Positions 35,455 through 45,884 of a stretch of 64,000 nucleotides of DNA are shown here, piece by piece (position 1 is the stretch's first letter; each line of letters begins with the position of its first letter). Origin of the DNA: Luscinia megarhynchos (Eukaryota; Chordata; Aves; Passeriformes; Turdidae); the NCBI GenBank assembly GCA_034336665.1, contig CM067569.1:25145320-25209319 (forward strand). Direction: 5' to 3'. Under the pieces are notes generated by a model that did not search any database, was not told the origin of the DNA, and saw nothing but the letters and a program-made list of their open reading frames with translations. The translations under genes and the position numbers were made by a program.

Positions 35455-38400
35455 ATGTCCTTCCTGCCTGACCTGGGGTCCTTCACCATGGGCATGTGGT
35501 CTGTTGGCCTTGGAGCCATTGGAGCAGCTGTGACAGGGATTGTCCTTGCTAACACCGACTTATTTTTGTCCAAGCCAGAAAAGGCTACTCTGGAGTTTTT
35601 AGAGGAGATAGACCTAAAAACTTTGGGACCAGGTAAGATTCTGACTATTTCAGACCAAGTTCTTCAAGAATTGGACTTTTATAAGAACCTTTCTAAGGTC
35701 AGTGCTGGAAGTAGTTTTCTTAGTCTTTCCTAGTTATGACATGTAGTTGAATGCCCTTGATATCCAATACATGTGGTGAAAAGAAACAAAACTGTTATTT
35801 CTGGATGAAACAAGACACACTTCTATAAACTCAATAATGCAGTAATCTCCTCTTACACATGTAGATTTTTTTTCTGTTAGAACTGTGTTTGAATGTGGAA
35901 TCCTCTGCAGTGCTTTGTGTTGGTCCATAAAGCATTAATCGTTATAAACAAGAATGACTGATATTATTGTTGGTATTGTTTCTCCTGTACAAACAGAGCA
36001 AAGGACATTCAAAGCAAGTGAACTATGGAAGGAGAATGGTGCAGTGATCATGGCTGTACGAAGACCTGGATGATTTTTGTGCAGAGAGGTACTTGCTTAG
36101 CTTGGGATTAATTAAGAAGACTTGAGGTCTGCTTGCATAGATAGTCTGTAAATCAAAGGGAAGGGTTGAATAGGACAGTCATCAAATACATCTAAAATGT
36201 CTGAAAGGTTTTGTTTAATGGTTCAAACTGATCACCAACTACCAGCATACTTAGTTTCTTTTGCAGCTGGTTTGTGTGGTCCAGGTCCTGAGCTTTTTCC
36301 TTCTGAAGGTGATGGTTACATGATTTTTGCATTTGTCAGGGACATAGCCCATGGCAATTAGAAAGGGAGATTGCACAAGATTCAGTTGGTAATGAGTCTT
36401 ATGGGCTATTTATATATGTATAGTCCAAAGTAAGTCTCTGTGAGCCAGGTAGTCTCTGGTCAAATGCAGCCCAAGACTGGATTGGCAGAAAGCCATCAGA
36501 TAAAGCTCATATGCAGAAAAAAGAGGTGTGCATAGAGGGAGTACCTCTCTGTTCTGGGTGCTAAATGTGAGGCAGGGAGGTACAGACTCTGAAGATAAGG
36601 AGTTCCTGCTCCATAACAAGGTGGGTTGGAAAACAGATTTTGATCCTTAAATTGACATTAGGCTCCTTGGGTGGAGCTCCTTGGAAGCAGGCACCTAAAA
36701 TACGATTTGAATGTACCAACAACCAGAGCTTGCACCTTGGACCTTATGTTTCTCATAGCTATAGGGAAAATAGTTATTATGTTGTCAGTAGTCTGTAACA
36801 TGGAGTAATTAATATTGTAGCCTCTTCATTAAGGCATCTGCTCCCATCAGTAGTAACTGCCTAAATAGGTATAGAATTCATGGAAGGTTAAAGGGCTTTG
36901 CTCTCTGAACAGGTGTAGCATAGGCAGGAGGAGAGTGTGCTTATGTGCCTGACTCTGACTTTCACACACAGTCAGTCAGGAGTCCAAGAGTAGTTTTTAG
37001 TAGTAGTAGTATTACCAAAAGTTTCAAATTTTCCTGTCTGTTTATCCCTATCTGTTTGCTCCTTGGTACTCAGTGGATCTAGAAGTCCTTCAAGCCTTTC
37101 AGTTAAGGTATTTCAGTTAGGTGACTGAGAGTAATCAGTTAAACTGTGTCCATGTTTTTAAAGTGTGGAGTTCAGTTTTTTGGTGGGAATTCTGTCCTGC
37201 AAAAATGACCTTTCTCCATGGGACATAGGAAACATATTTTCAGTGCACACTCTGATCTGTTCAAAACCTCAGGGATCTTTGTACAAACTGTGGGAATTGG
37301 GATTCCTTTAGGAGAACAAAAAAGCCCAGTAGATGAGTGGTGACACCTTACACTCTTACACACCAGAAAAAGAAGTTTTGCTTCTGGGATACTGAAAGTC
37401 TATGAAGAAATTCCCTTATTTTTTTATTTATTTTTATTTTTCTTGTTTACTGGGTATTTAGGAAGGAGAGTGTATCTTCATTACTTACATTAAACTTGTA
37501 TAGCCTGTGGCTGTGCAGAGCCCTCAAAGTACTTTGCAGAAGGACTGATAATGATGGCTGTCAACTTGGAAAAAAAGATTGAAAATTCTGAAAAAGTTAC
37601 ATGATGTGCAGGCATTATATTTTTACCATTCTCAAATACTTCAAAATGTAATTGAAGCCCTATTACAGGCAAGGTATATCTACAGCTTTAAGTTAAAAAT
37701 ATGTTTTATCCAGTAAATGCTCAGAAGAATCTGCTTCCTCCATGTTTAACAAAGAAAATTATAATAAATCTGATGAAGAGCTGCCTAGGAGTATGACTAG
37801 CTTAAATGTTACAGGTCTGTTTCTGGTTTGTGCCTCAAGCTAGAATTTGTGTGTTTCTGATGGTCTTGAAATTCAAGGTGAAGCTTTCCAACCTTCATTT
37901 ATTGACTGAAATGTTTGGGTTTTTTTCTTTGCTTAGGAGGCTTCTGAGCTCTCCTCTCTGAAACCTCAGCTGTCCAAGCTGGGTGTCCCTCTCTATGCTG
38001 TTGTGAAAGAGAAGATAGGGACTGAAGTGGAGGATTTTCAGCATTATTTCAAAGGAGAAATCTTTCTGGACGAAAAGGTATAGTGAAGTTGGTGTTCTCC
38101 TTTCGTTTAAAAACAAATCTATGAATGTCTTCTTTGAGTAATAAGTAGAATGTAGTCTGATTGAAAGAGATTTAGTAGCACTGTAGTTTAAGAAGTTAAT
38201 TGGCTTTGTTTTTCTATATTTATACATCCTGCTGAGCTTACAAACTGCAGTGTAGCTATGCACTGATAACGTGGTGTTGCAGGATTATTCCTCCCCTTTA
38301 ACAGGTAAACAATACAGCCTGTAATATTAATTCCTTTCTTTTACTGGCTGTGTGACTCACTGATGTTTATCATGTGCAAATCAAGGTTTGAAGGGGACAC

Positions 38401-39201
38401 ATATAATTAATTCCTGATGTACAGGCCAGATGGCAGTGATATGGCTTGTCCTGGTACACTGGCACGTGCTGGATTGCCAAACTCATGTCCTACAGAACCA
38501 CCGCCCTGCTTTCTCCCTAAACCAGGAGACACATTTAAAAATCAATTGGATTCTGAAGAAAGAATACATAATACTCAAAATATACTAGATCCTTTTATTT
38601 TCTCTCTCTCCCCTGCCTATGTGAAAGAATCAGACTGAATTTAACAAAAACCCAACAACCAACTGACCAAAAAAAAATGTTTACCACAAAGCACCGCTGC
38701 TGTCAGCAATAGGGATGTAGGTGTACATGGGGCTTCAATAATTGTGGGTGAGCTTAAAAAGTCCTTTTCCCTTTGTTTACTGACATATTTTCTGTTCCCC
38801 TGCAGAAAGGCTTTTATGGTCCACGCAGACGAAAAATGATGTTGTCAGGCTTTTTCCGCTTGGGAGTTTGGCAAAATTTCTTCCGTGCTTGGAGAAGTGG
38901 ATACAGTGGAAATCTGGAAGGAGAAGGATTCACCCTGGGAGGTGTATATGTGATTGGGGCAGGAAAACAGGTACTGCAGGCCATCTAGGAGGCTTTTATC
39001 GCTCATACAAGATCAGAAGTTTGTTTCCTGGAATTGTTTGGTTGGGTAGTGGCTCTTTTGCAGGGAGACATGTTTGAATTTCTCTCTTGTGTCTTTGACT
39101 AGGGTGTTTTACTGGAGCATCGTGAGAAGGAATTTGGAGACAAAGTCAGCCTTCCGTCTGTCCTTGAAGCTGCTGAGAAGATAAAACCACAAGCTTCATA
39201 A
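35455..39201 (+). CDS. PRXL2A: Peroxiredoxin-like 2A / selenoprotein U1 (PRXL2A), with UGA-encoded Sec
   Basis: Coding exons are 35455-35632, 35997-36088, 37937-38077, 38806-38970 and 39103-39201, giving 224 residues, all GT-AG. The protein starts MSFLPDLGSFTMGMW. Residues about 14-35 are hydrophobic, a probable membrane anchor. The rest is a thioredoxin-like AhpC/PRXL2 fold: TFKASELW, then the redox motif RRPG-U-FLC at 81-88, LGVPLYAVVKE, YFKGEIFLDE, GVWQNFFRAW and GNLEGEGFTLGG, ending KPQAS. Codon 85 is TGA (36071-36073), at the position of Cys85 in human PRXL2A (FAM213A). Birds and fish are known to use Sec here, and a SECIS element lies in the 3' UTR. Standard gene finders would stop at 36073 or skip the exon. 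The product is a redox protein that in mammals protects against oxidative stress. Length equals the usual 224-229 residues. Confidence 0.95.
36071..36073 (+). other. In-frame UGA decoded as selenocysteine (Sec85)
   Basis: The frame reads CGA AGA CCT GGA TGA TTT TTG TGC AGA GAG and then a donor at 36089. Translation continues in frame on both sides, and the flanking exons keep phase across the codon. Replacing the TGA by Cys gives the mammalian motif PGCFLC, so the site is a U-x-x-C redox pair. It is not a pseudogene stop, because all other exons are intact and a SECIS element is present. Confidence 0.93.
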
Positions 39202-39407
39202 GTGGAGAAACAGTTGCACATGTTTCTGATTAGAGCTTGAAATGTAGAATGTATCCATGTCTTGAATGTGTGGTGTAATTGCTTAACTATTTAGGGATTA
39301 ATGCACAGGAAAGGTTCTCTATTCAAACAGATAATGATGAAAATCCTCTTGGATTGTTTTTTGTTCCTTTGCAGCCTTCCAGGTGGTCAGGATTTCGACT
39401 GGTCCTT

Positions 39408-39478
39408 TGTATCTGACTGTATTTATGAAAGGCTGGGTCTAAAATTTGACCTAGCCTAGATGTTTTCAGTCAGAGACA
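39408..39478 (+). promoter_or_regulatory. SECIS element in the PRXL2A 3' UTR
   Basis: The element begins 207 nt after the stop codon. Helix I pairs 39408-39419 (TGTATCTGACTG) with 39467-39478 (CAGTCAGAGACA), with one mismatch. An internal loop leads to the quartet: ATGA at 39425-39428 opposite GA at 39459-39460. Helix II pairs 39430-39439 (AGGCTGGGTC) with 39448-39457 (GACCTAGCCT): ten pairs including one G-U. The apical loop TAAAATTT at 39440-39447 supplies the conserved unpaired A residues. Spacing from the quartet to the A run is about 11-12 nt, as in known eukaryotic SECIS elements. It would recruit SECISBP2 and EEFSEC to recode UGA 36071. Confidence 0.92.
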
Positions 39479-39559
39479 GTCGGTTGAAAACCTGTCTACC
39501 TAGGGAAACACAGCTCTGCTAAGGCTGTAGTAATGGACTACCAGCTGAGAGGAAAAGAT

Positions 39560-39565
39560 AATAAA
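39560..39565 (+). terminator. Proximal poly(A) signal of PRXL2A
   Basis: AATAAA followed about 20 nt later by a GT-rich stretch (cctttggtttttgctgtttc). It lies 82 nt past the SECIS element, so transcripts ending here keep it. Confidence 0.75.
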
Positions 39566-39615
39566 ACTTTATGTAAATGAAATGCCTTTGGTTTTTGCTG
39601 TTTCATTAACATGTA

Positions 39616-39621
39616 AATAAA
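39616..39621 (+). terminator. Distal poly(A) signal of PRXL2A
   Basis: A second AATAAA lies 56 nt downstream of the first, followed by 'tctgtgtctag'. Alternative cleavage would change the 3' UTR length only slightly. Confidence 0.6.
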
Positions 39622-39649
39622 TCTGTGTCTAGAAGACTACACCCTGTCA

Positions 39650-42600
39650 GTCTAACTCTGAGATTTTGCATTCAAGATATGCCACTATGTCTGCACAGTG
39701 AATTTCTTGTTAGTTCACTGCTGGCTGTAGATCTTCTAAGTCCATGTGATTCCCTGCAAGGAAGGTAATTGTGGCTTGAGGGCAGGTTCCTTTTTGTATT
39801 TAAGAGTATTTTTTAAAATTTTGCATCCTTATGGATGAAATTCTGACCTTTTTTTTTCCCTTAGTATTTATGTCCAGGTAAAACTGAGTTTAACAAAAAA
39901 TACTTATATGCTCTTCAGGGTCTGTTTTTCACAGTTCCCAGAAACAACACTAGTAGTGAGGATTTTGAGTGATTCATATGTTTCATTTGGAAACTAAATA
40001 GAAATTGGACTCACGTATGCTGCTGTCAGCTGAAATTTGTGTTTGACTGTTTTGGGGGATGGAGGAAGGAACAGGAGTTGGAGAGTACAGCAGCAAATTG
40101 CCTCTGTGATATGGACTTCCTCTATAGAGGCTCTCCTTGGAGCCATGGACAAGTGCAGAGAACCATGAAATAAAGAATTGTGCCTGAGGGATTCTTTTCC
40201 TGGGTTTTACCACTGGAAGGCAGTACTGGTATCGTGTGCTGACACAAGGCCCCTAAAAAGTTCCAAGTATTGGGTGAGTGCCCACTTGTGTGCAGTCTGC
40301 ATATGGGTACTTGGGAGTGCAAGTGGTAGGAAACACAAGAGATGCTGAAAGCAGTGGGGGTGAGCTACAGTTTCCTGTAGTTGCAAGAGGCTATGAATAA
40401 CAAAGATCTTACCTTACAGCAGGAGTATTCTGGATGGTGTGGCTTCTGTAGAGTTCTGAGTTCTCTTTCTCATGGGAAATAGAAAGCTTTGCCATTTCCA
40501 GAGAATAGATCTTGCACAAAGACCAGCAAAGGAGGTTCTGCTCTTAGACTTGCATTTCAGGCCTTGTTCCCAAGGGCTGTTTGTGCATTTCACATAAACA
40601 TGAAATGTGAAAGGCATAAACAGTCCTTGGAGAATGGGATGGAAGCCAGATAAATTCCAAGAAATTGAAGATAAAGTGAAGTGCCTGTAGAACCTGCTGA
40701 ATCTGGAAAGTATCTCCTTACAATTTTGTGTACAAGCAGCTGAATTCCACCCACTCTGTCAGCTCTGGCTGCCCAGTCAGACTGCAGGGAGCCTTTGATG
40801 ATGACACGGATGCCATGGGGCTCCCAGCCTGCCCAAAGGGAGTGGAATCAGAAGCAGGAAGCTGTAGTCCAGCAACATGGAAGCATAATGGCTATCTAAC
40901 ATATAAATCACTAACACTACCACATGCTGAAGTGTTACTGTAGTGTAAAAACATTTTTAGAAAGGCCCATGAAGTCTTTTTAAAAGTTTATTAAAGTACT
41001 CATGGCAAACTGAAAGTTCTCTGTTCTGGCAGGTTGCCCCAGAGGGATGTATACAGAAACCATATCAGACCGAGGTCTTTCCCTGCTCTAATCAGCATTA
41101 ATTTCCCGTAAACAGTTAGTGCACTTCTTGGTTTGAAAGTTACATAAGCTTACTTGCATTCAAAGTTTTCTAACCCTATCTTTTAGAAATCAACTCAACA
41201 TTTGGAGCCCTAGAAGGTAAAAATGACATTTGAAATTGTTCTGAAAAATTGTTATCGATAAATCTGATTATTTTTTTCAAGCCAACCTTGGGATTATTTG
41301 GAGTTGACTCATCCTTTCTGAACCCCATATTGATAAAATAAAAATGGTAAGGATTGAAAATAGCTGGTACATCACAGCTAGGAACAGATAATTACCATTG
41401 GAAGTGGGCTAACCCAAATAATTAAAATTAAAGCAAAATAGTAAACAAGGAACAAATTAAATCTAAGTGCATTTCCAATACTGCAGACTGAATTTAGAAT
41501 GTTCATTGGAAAAAAAGTTGTTGATTTTGTTGTGCTAACAGCTACCTCTACTGGCCCAGTTCTTTGTATGCATTTAATGTTTTGATTTTTTTTTTTCTTT
41601 TAACACAACATGTATCCGAAATCTAAATCACTTCTCAGCACATCAAATATCTCATCATACTTTAACACTCAGTTTGTTACTGGAAAATAATAATTAAAAG
41701 TCTGTTTGTTATTCTGAAATGTGCATTTTGAACCCATGCAGTATGATATTCTATTTATTTTCATCTTTAAGGTTGAAGATGGATCAGATCAGTAGGAAAG
41801 TGCACAAAGTGCAAGGGTAGGGCTTGAGAAACAAAACTCTGCTGTAGTAATTTCTCTTCAATCAACTTTTCCTTCTTTGTCAGCCCATTTATCTTTTTTC
41901 CAGCACATAACTGGGGTTTATGAAAGTATTTCCAGCATGAAAATGCTGTGAAGTCAATGATGTAGGTGTAATATGGAAAAGTGCTTTTTATTTGAGCTTT
42001 AGGGATCACCAATTGCATTTTCTATTTGCAATGTCCAGGGCCATTAGAAAGATGGTCTGGCCCAGAGGGTGTTTTTGGTTCTGCATTTTTGTTTCCCCAT
42101 GCTCATTACCTGTTCCCACGGCTGTCAAATTGCCTGCCCTTGGTGCCATTCACGAAAATCCACAACGGAACGGGAATGCCAAGGGGTCCCTGCCATTTTC
42201 TGATGCGTTTCCTGTGATGCACTGTGAAAAAAAAAAAAAAAGAGCAAGTTTCTCTCGGCACCGCTGGATGTCACTGCTAGCCAGCCAAAGTGCAGGTGAG
42301 CGGTGACCCACGGGGGTTTTCTGCAGAAGATTTGCTTAACAGGTTCCAGAACAGACCGCTGTAGGGTCCGATTCGGCTGGAAGAGAGCTGTTGGGAAAAA
42401 TATCTGTTCCTGCCATCTTTTCATTGTATGGACCTTTCCCTTTTAAGAATAAGAAACTTGGAGGAGGGATATACTCTATGGACTGACACGGTCTGTGGCA
42501 TATAGATACTTCTAAGTGGAGGGAATAAATTATTAACAGGCTCACTGCAACACTTAGAAAATTTAACCTCTTGCTCTTTTGTGGCGCTGATTTCTGCTCC

Positions 42601-44600
42601 TGCGGGGTGTGCGTGGCTGCTTCGAGGGCACCGGGGCGGAGAGCTGCGACAGCCGCGGTAACAGGGGGAGGTGGCGGAACGCCGCGGCACTGGGGACAAA
42701 CTGGAATCACTGCTTCAGCCTGATCCCCTCCAATTTCATTGGGTATCTGACCCGTCCCATCCTAACTTTTTATTCTTCTAATCGATCTCGAACGTGTTAT
42801 AAAGGCTTTCCCCAAAATATTTCTGCTGCTTCTTTTAGATCCAGCTGATTTCTTTGTATTTGAGGTTGCTTAAGGTCTCTCAGTAGCTTCTGTGGGTTTT
42901 GTTTCCTTTCACACCCCTTGTCTTAACATCATAATTATCAAAACCAGATGACAATTCTAACTCTGATTTCTGGATGCCTTTCTCCATAAACAGGCTTTTT
43001 TTTACACTGAAAAATGGTATTTAGTGATAATGTTCAACATGCACAGTGGTGAACAGCTCTGGGCAGGCCATTTTCCACCAGCTACTGCTCATGATGATTT
43101 CGTTAATTTTACAAAACGTTTTGCAGTAGTCAGTGGAAAACACGAACATTGGCTTGCACATGTGCACTTAAAAAATCAGATTTCCTATTTTCATTCCTGC
43201 AGGATTATTACACATCTTACTGCTGAAGTGACTGTCTTTTAAGAGTGTTCCAATTTGCCCTAGCACTTAGTTAATGGTTTCTGTGATGGATGAGATTTTT
43301 ACTCCAATTTTCTTGGCAACACAGTGAAGCACTGTGCGGAGATAATGTCAAAGGCAAATAAATGGGACACAGAGAGGCTGTTCGAACCAGCTCCATGCTA
43401 ACAGTGAACACAGTCAATTCAACTATGCTGTCAACTGCTAACACTAACCATTTTACAAATGGTAAATTGCAAGAGAACCTTATTTTATCGACAAATGCCC
43501 TTCCTAATTCCACAGTTCTTACATCCTAAAGCTGCTGAATTTCCCTGAAATTTCCCATTTTCCCCGTTGAATCGTAGCAGTTACTATTGCACCATCCTAC
43601 TATATCTTACAGAATCAGCATACTAGAGCTTTCTGCCTTGGCTCTGGACTTTCTGAACTCGTGACTCAGTGCTCTGAGATTACTGGAGAAAGGATCTCTT
43701 CTGGTTCTTCTTATCATCTGATAATCCAGTGACCTTTCCAAGCTCCCCTTCCCCTCTTAGATTCTACTCAAAATTCGGGTAACATCTTCTGCCAGTTCAA
43801 TTTTTCTTTGGTTTCTAAGAAGTCATGAGCAAGCTTGAGGGAGGCTGGCAAATACTCCCCCTCCCTTTAAAAAACAACAACAAACAAAACCCCAATCCAA
43901 CCCCAACCCCCCATTTATTTAAATAACTGCATGTGGGAAAAGAGAAGGAATCTTGATCATGTGAGCGGCGAGAGGGTGACACACTGGTGTGTATCTGCTT
44001 TGTCAGACATCAGGAGGGCGTGGGTGAGGGAAACTGCATTTGCCATTAATTCTAGCACGCTTTTGGCTGTCAGCTTTGACGAGCGGAGCCTTAGCACACT
44101 AGACAAGTGCTAAGCCCACACCATTCGATTGCTCAGCAGCTCCTTTCACTTCAGCGCGATTGCTACTGTCTTTGTGAGCGGGCTTGCTCCTGATCCCGTG
44201 GGAATACGGAATTCCTCAAGGAATTCCTCCAAGGGCTGGGGCAGGTGAAGAAGCGCAGACAATATGAGGCAGCCTGTGTGGTGCCGCACTACCTCCCTGG
44301 GCCTTGCCTTCCTGCACACAAGTGTATTTTCACGGTAAGCGAGGCACTGAAGACATTTTGCTCTATGTACGAGGAAGGGAGTGAATGTGACAGAAAGGTT
44401 TCCCTGTGTCCAGAGAGATCTCGAGGCGTGGAAAGCGAGCAGAAGGGGAGTCGGAGGTCGGGAGCATTCCCACCTGCCAGGCGGTGCTGCCTCAGGCGGA
44501 GCCATCACCTGCTCACTGCCCGGCTGTCAACAGCTCAGCCTCCCTCCCCTTCCCAGCCTCTCTCCCGGGAGGCGTAAAAGCCTCAAAATACTCTCGGGGG
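39650..44600. other. Intergenic DNA between PRXL2A and TSPAN14
   Basis: No supported exon was found. The content is unique-looking AT-rich DNA with a poly(A) run of about 15 at 42227-42241, an A/C-rich stretch at 43867-43910, a CpG-rich patch near 42.65 kb, and a short direct repeat GGAATTCCTC near 44210-44230. Confidence 0.5.
42596..42700. promoter_or_regulatory. Small isolated CpG-rich patch
   Basis: About 100 bp is much richer in CpG than its surroundings (cgaggg, cggggcggag, gcgacagccgcgg, gcggaacgccgcgg). It sits 2 kb upstream of the TSPAN14 island. It could be an enhancer or a minor promoter. There is no conserved coding content that I recognise. Confidence 0.3.
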
Positions 44601-44639
44601 TCGTTTTATTTGATGTTTTTCCTTCGCCTCGGGCTCTCC

Positions 44640-45480
44640 AGGTAGGCTCGGCCGTGCCGTCCCTGAACACCCCGAAGCCCCGCGGCGTAGGAGGCACCGC
44701 TGAGGGCAGTGCGGCAGGGCCGGCCCGGGGGACGCGGGCACAGCGGGCACGGAACGAGCCCGAGGTAACAAAGGCGCGGGCCCCGCCGAGGGGCCGCGCT
44801 GGGACCGTGAGGGGCGGGAGCCGCCGCGCCCGCAGGCTCGGCCCGGCCCCGGGGTGCCGGGGAACGCCCGCCGGCGGGTCACGGCGAGAGAAGCCGGCGG
44901 GGCCGCGGGGCCGAGGCAGCGCCGGGCTTCCTGCACGCCCCCTTTGTGTGCAGCACGGCTGCGTGCGGAGCGGGCGTGGCCGGGACACTCATTTCCGCGC
45001 TGCCTCGGCCCGGCGGGAGAGCGGCGGGGCGGCTCGGCTCGGTCTGGGGCACGCCTGGCTGGCCGGCTGGGCTGACGGGAGCAGGCTCCGGAGCGCCGCC
45101 GAGTCCATGGACTAGCGCAGGCAGCGGAGGGACCCCCGCCTACGCCCGCCGCCGCCTCGCCCTCCGCCCGCTCGGCGAAACTTAGCGAGCAGGCTCTGCC
45201 CGGTGAGTGAGTGCTGCCCGCCCCGCCCGGGGGTCGCGCCCTGCTCCCAGCGCTCCTTCCCTCCCCGTCTAGGAGCGCCGGCGTTTCAGCCCCGCTCCCC
45301 GGAGCAGCCTGCTCCCTGCAGCATCCCGGGGCTGGCGGCCGGCGAGCCGGGCAGCAGCCCTGCGGCTGCCCGAGTTTCCCACAGCGAGCCCCTGCCATTG
45401 TCCTTGTCCGCCAAAGGAAGCCGGAGGGGCCGGGCGAGGCTTCCTCTGGGAGTTCGTGCTAGCGTGTCTCGTTGAGCTAC
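44640..45480 (+). promoter_or_regulatory. CpG-island promoter of TSPAN14
   Basis: A strong island of about 850 bp with dense CpG and GC boxes begins just after 44640 and ends about 45480, where AT-rich DNA resumes. It contains the inferred noncoding first exon of TSPAN14. The many long open frames on both strands are a GC effect and carry no domain pattern. Confidence 0.7.
45080..45202 (+). other. TSPAN14: Probable noncoding exon 1 of TSPAN14 (start approximate)
   Basis: A consensus donor (CTGCCCG then gtgagtgag) at 45202/45203 lies inside the island. The first coding exon of TSPAN14 starts with an acceptor 13.7 kb downstream and carries only 17 nt of 5' UTR, so an upstream exon is needed. 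Only the donor is supported; the transcription start is a guess. Confidence 0.5.
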
Positions 45481-45856
45481 CGCGAGGGAGAAAAATAATA
45501 ATACAAATTTTAAAAATAGAAAACGGCCTTTCGGAGCGCTGCAGCCGGTTTGCCCGCTCCGTTGTCCGCCCCGGCTGCTGCCAGACCCTGCCCTGAGCCA
45601 GGCTGCTTGGAGGGGCGCCGTCGGTGTAAGGATTGAGGCCCGTCACTTAATTTTGAAAATATTTTAACTTTGATTGCCTGTAGGCTGTGGTGGTGAGTGA
45701 CCTCTCTGACACCCTTTCAGCCTCCTGCTGAACAGCCCCGGCCGTGGAGCGCGGTGCCACAGGTGATGCTCCGTGGTCAGTTCTGTTCTGGCTCTTGCTT
45801 TACCTTCCGTGCTCTATGCAGACTTAGCATCTCTCTCATTTTGAGACATTCTGGGT

Positions 45857-45884
45857 AAAAAAAAATAAAATAAAATAAATAAAA
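45857..45884. repeat. A-rich (AAAAT)n simple repeat
   Basis: An A run passes into repeated AAAAT and AAAT units. It is ordinary low-complexity DNA just downstream of the TSPAN14 island. Confidence 0.85.

Noticed and set aside
35455..35733. 92-residue single-exon protein starting MSFLPDLGS
   Set aside because: Only the first 59 codons are real. The remainder reads into the intron after the donor at 35633. The true product is the spliced PRXL2A.
36071..36073. UGA as a disabling stop (PRXL2A pseudogene)
   Set aside because: Every other exon and splice site is intact, the codon aligns with the mammalian redox cysteine, and a SECIS element is present downstream.
44381..45398. Long open frames on both strands (up to 271 residues) at the TSPAN14 island
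   Set aside because: Open on both strands at once because CpG-rich DNA has few stop codons. They have low-complexity Arg/Pro/Gly/Ala content and no recognisable domain.
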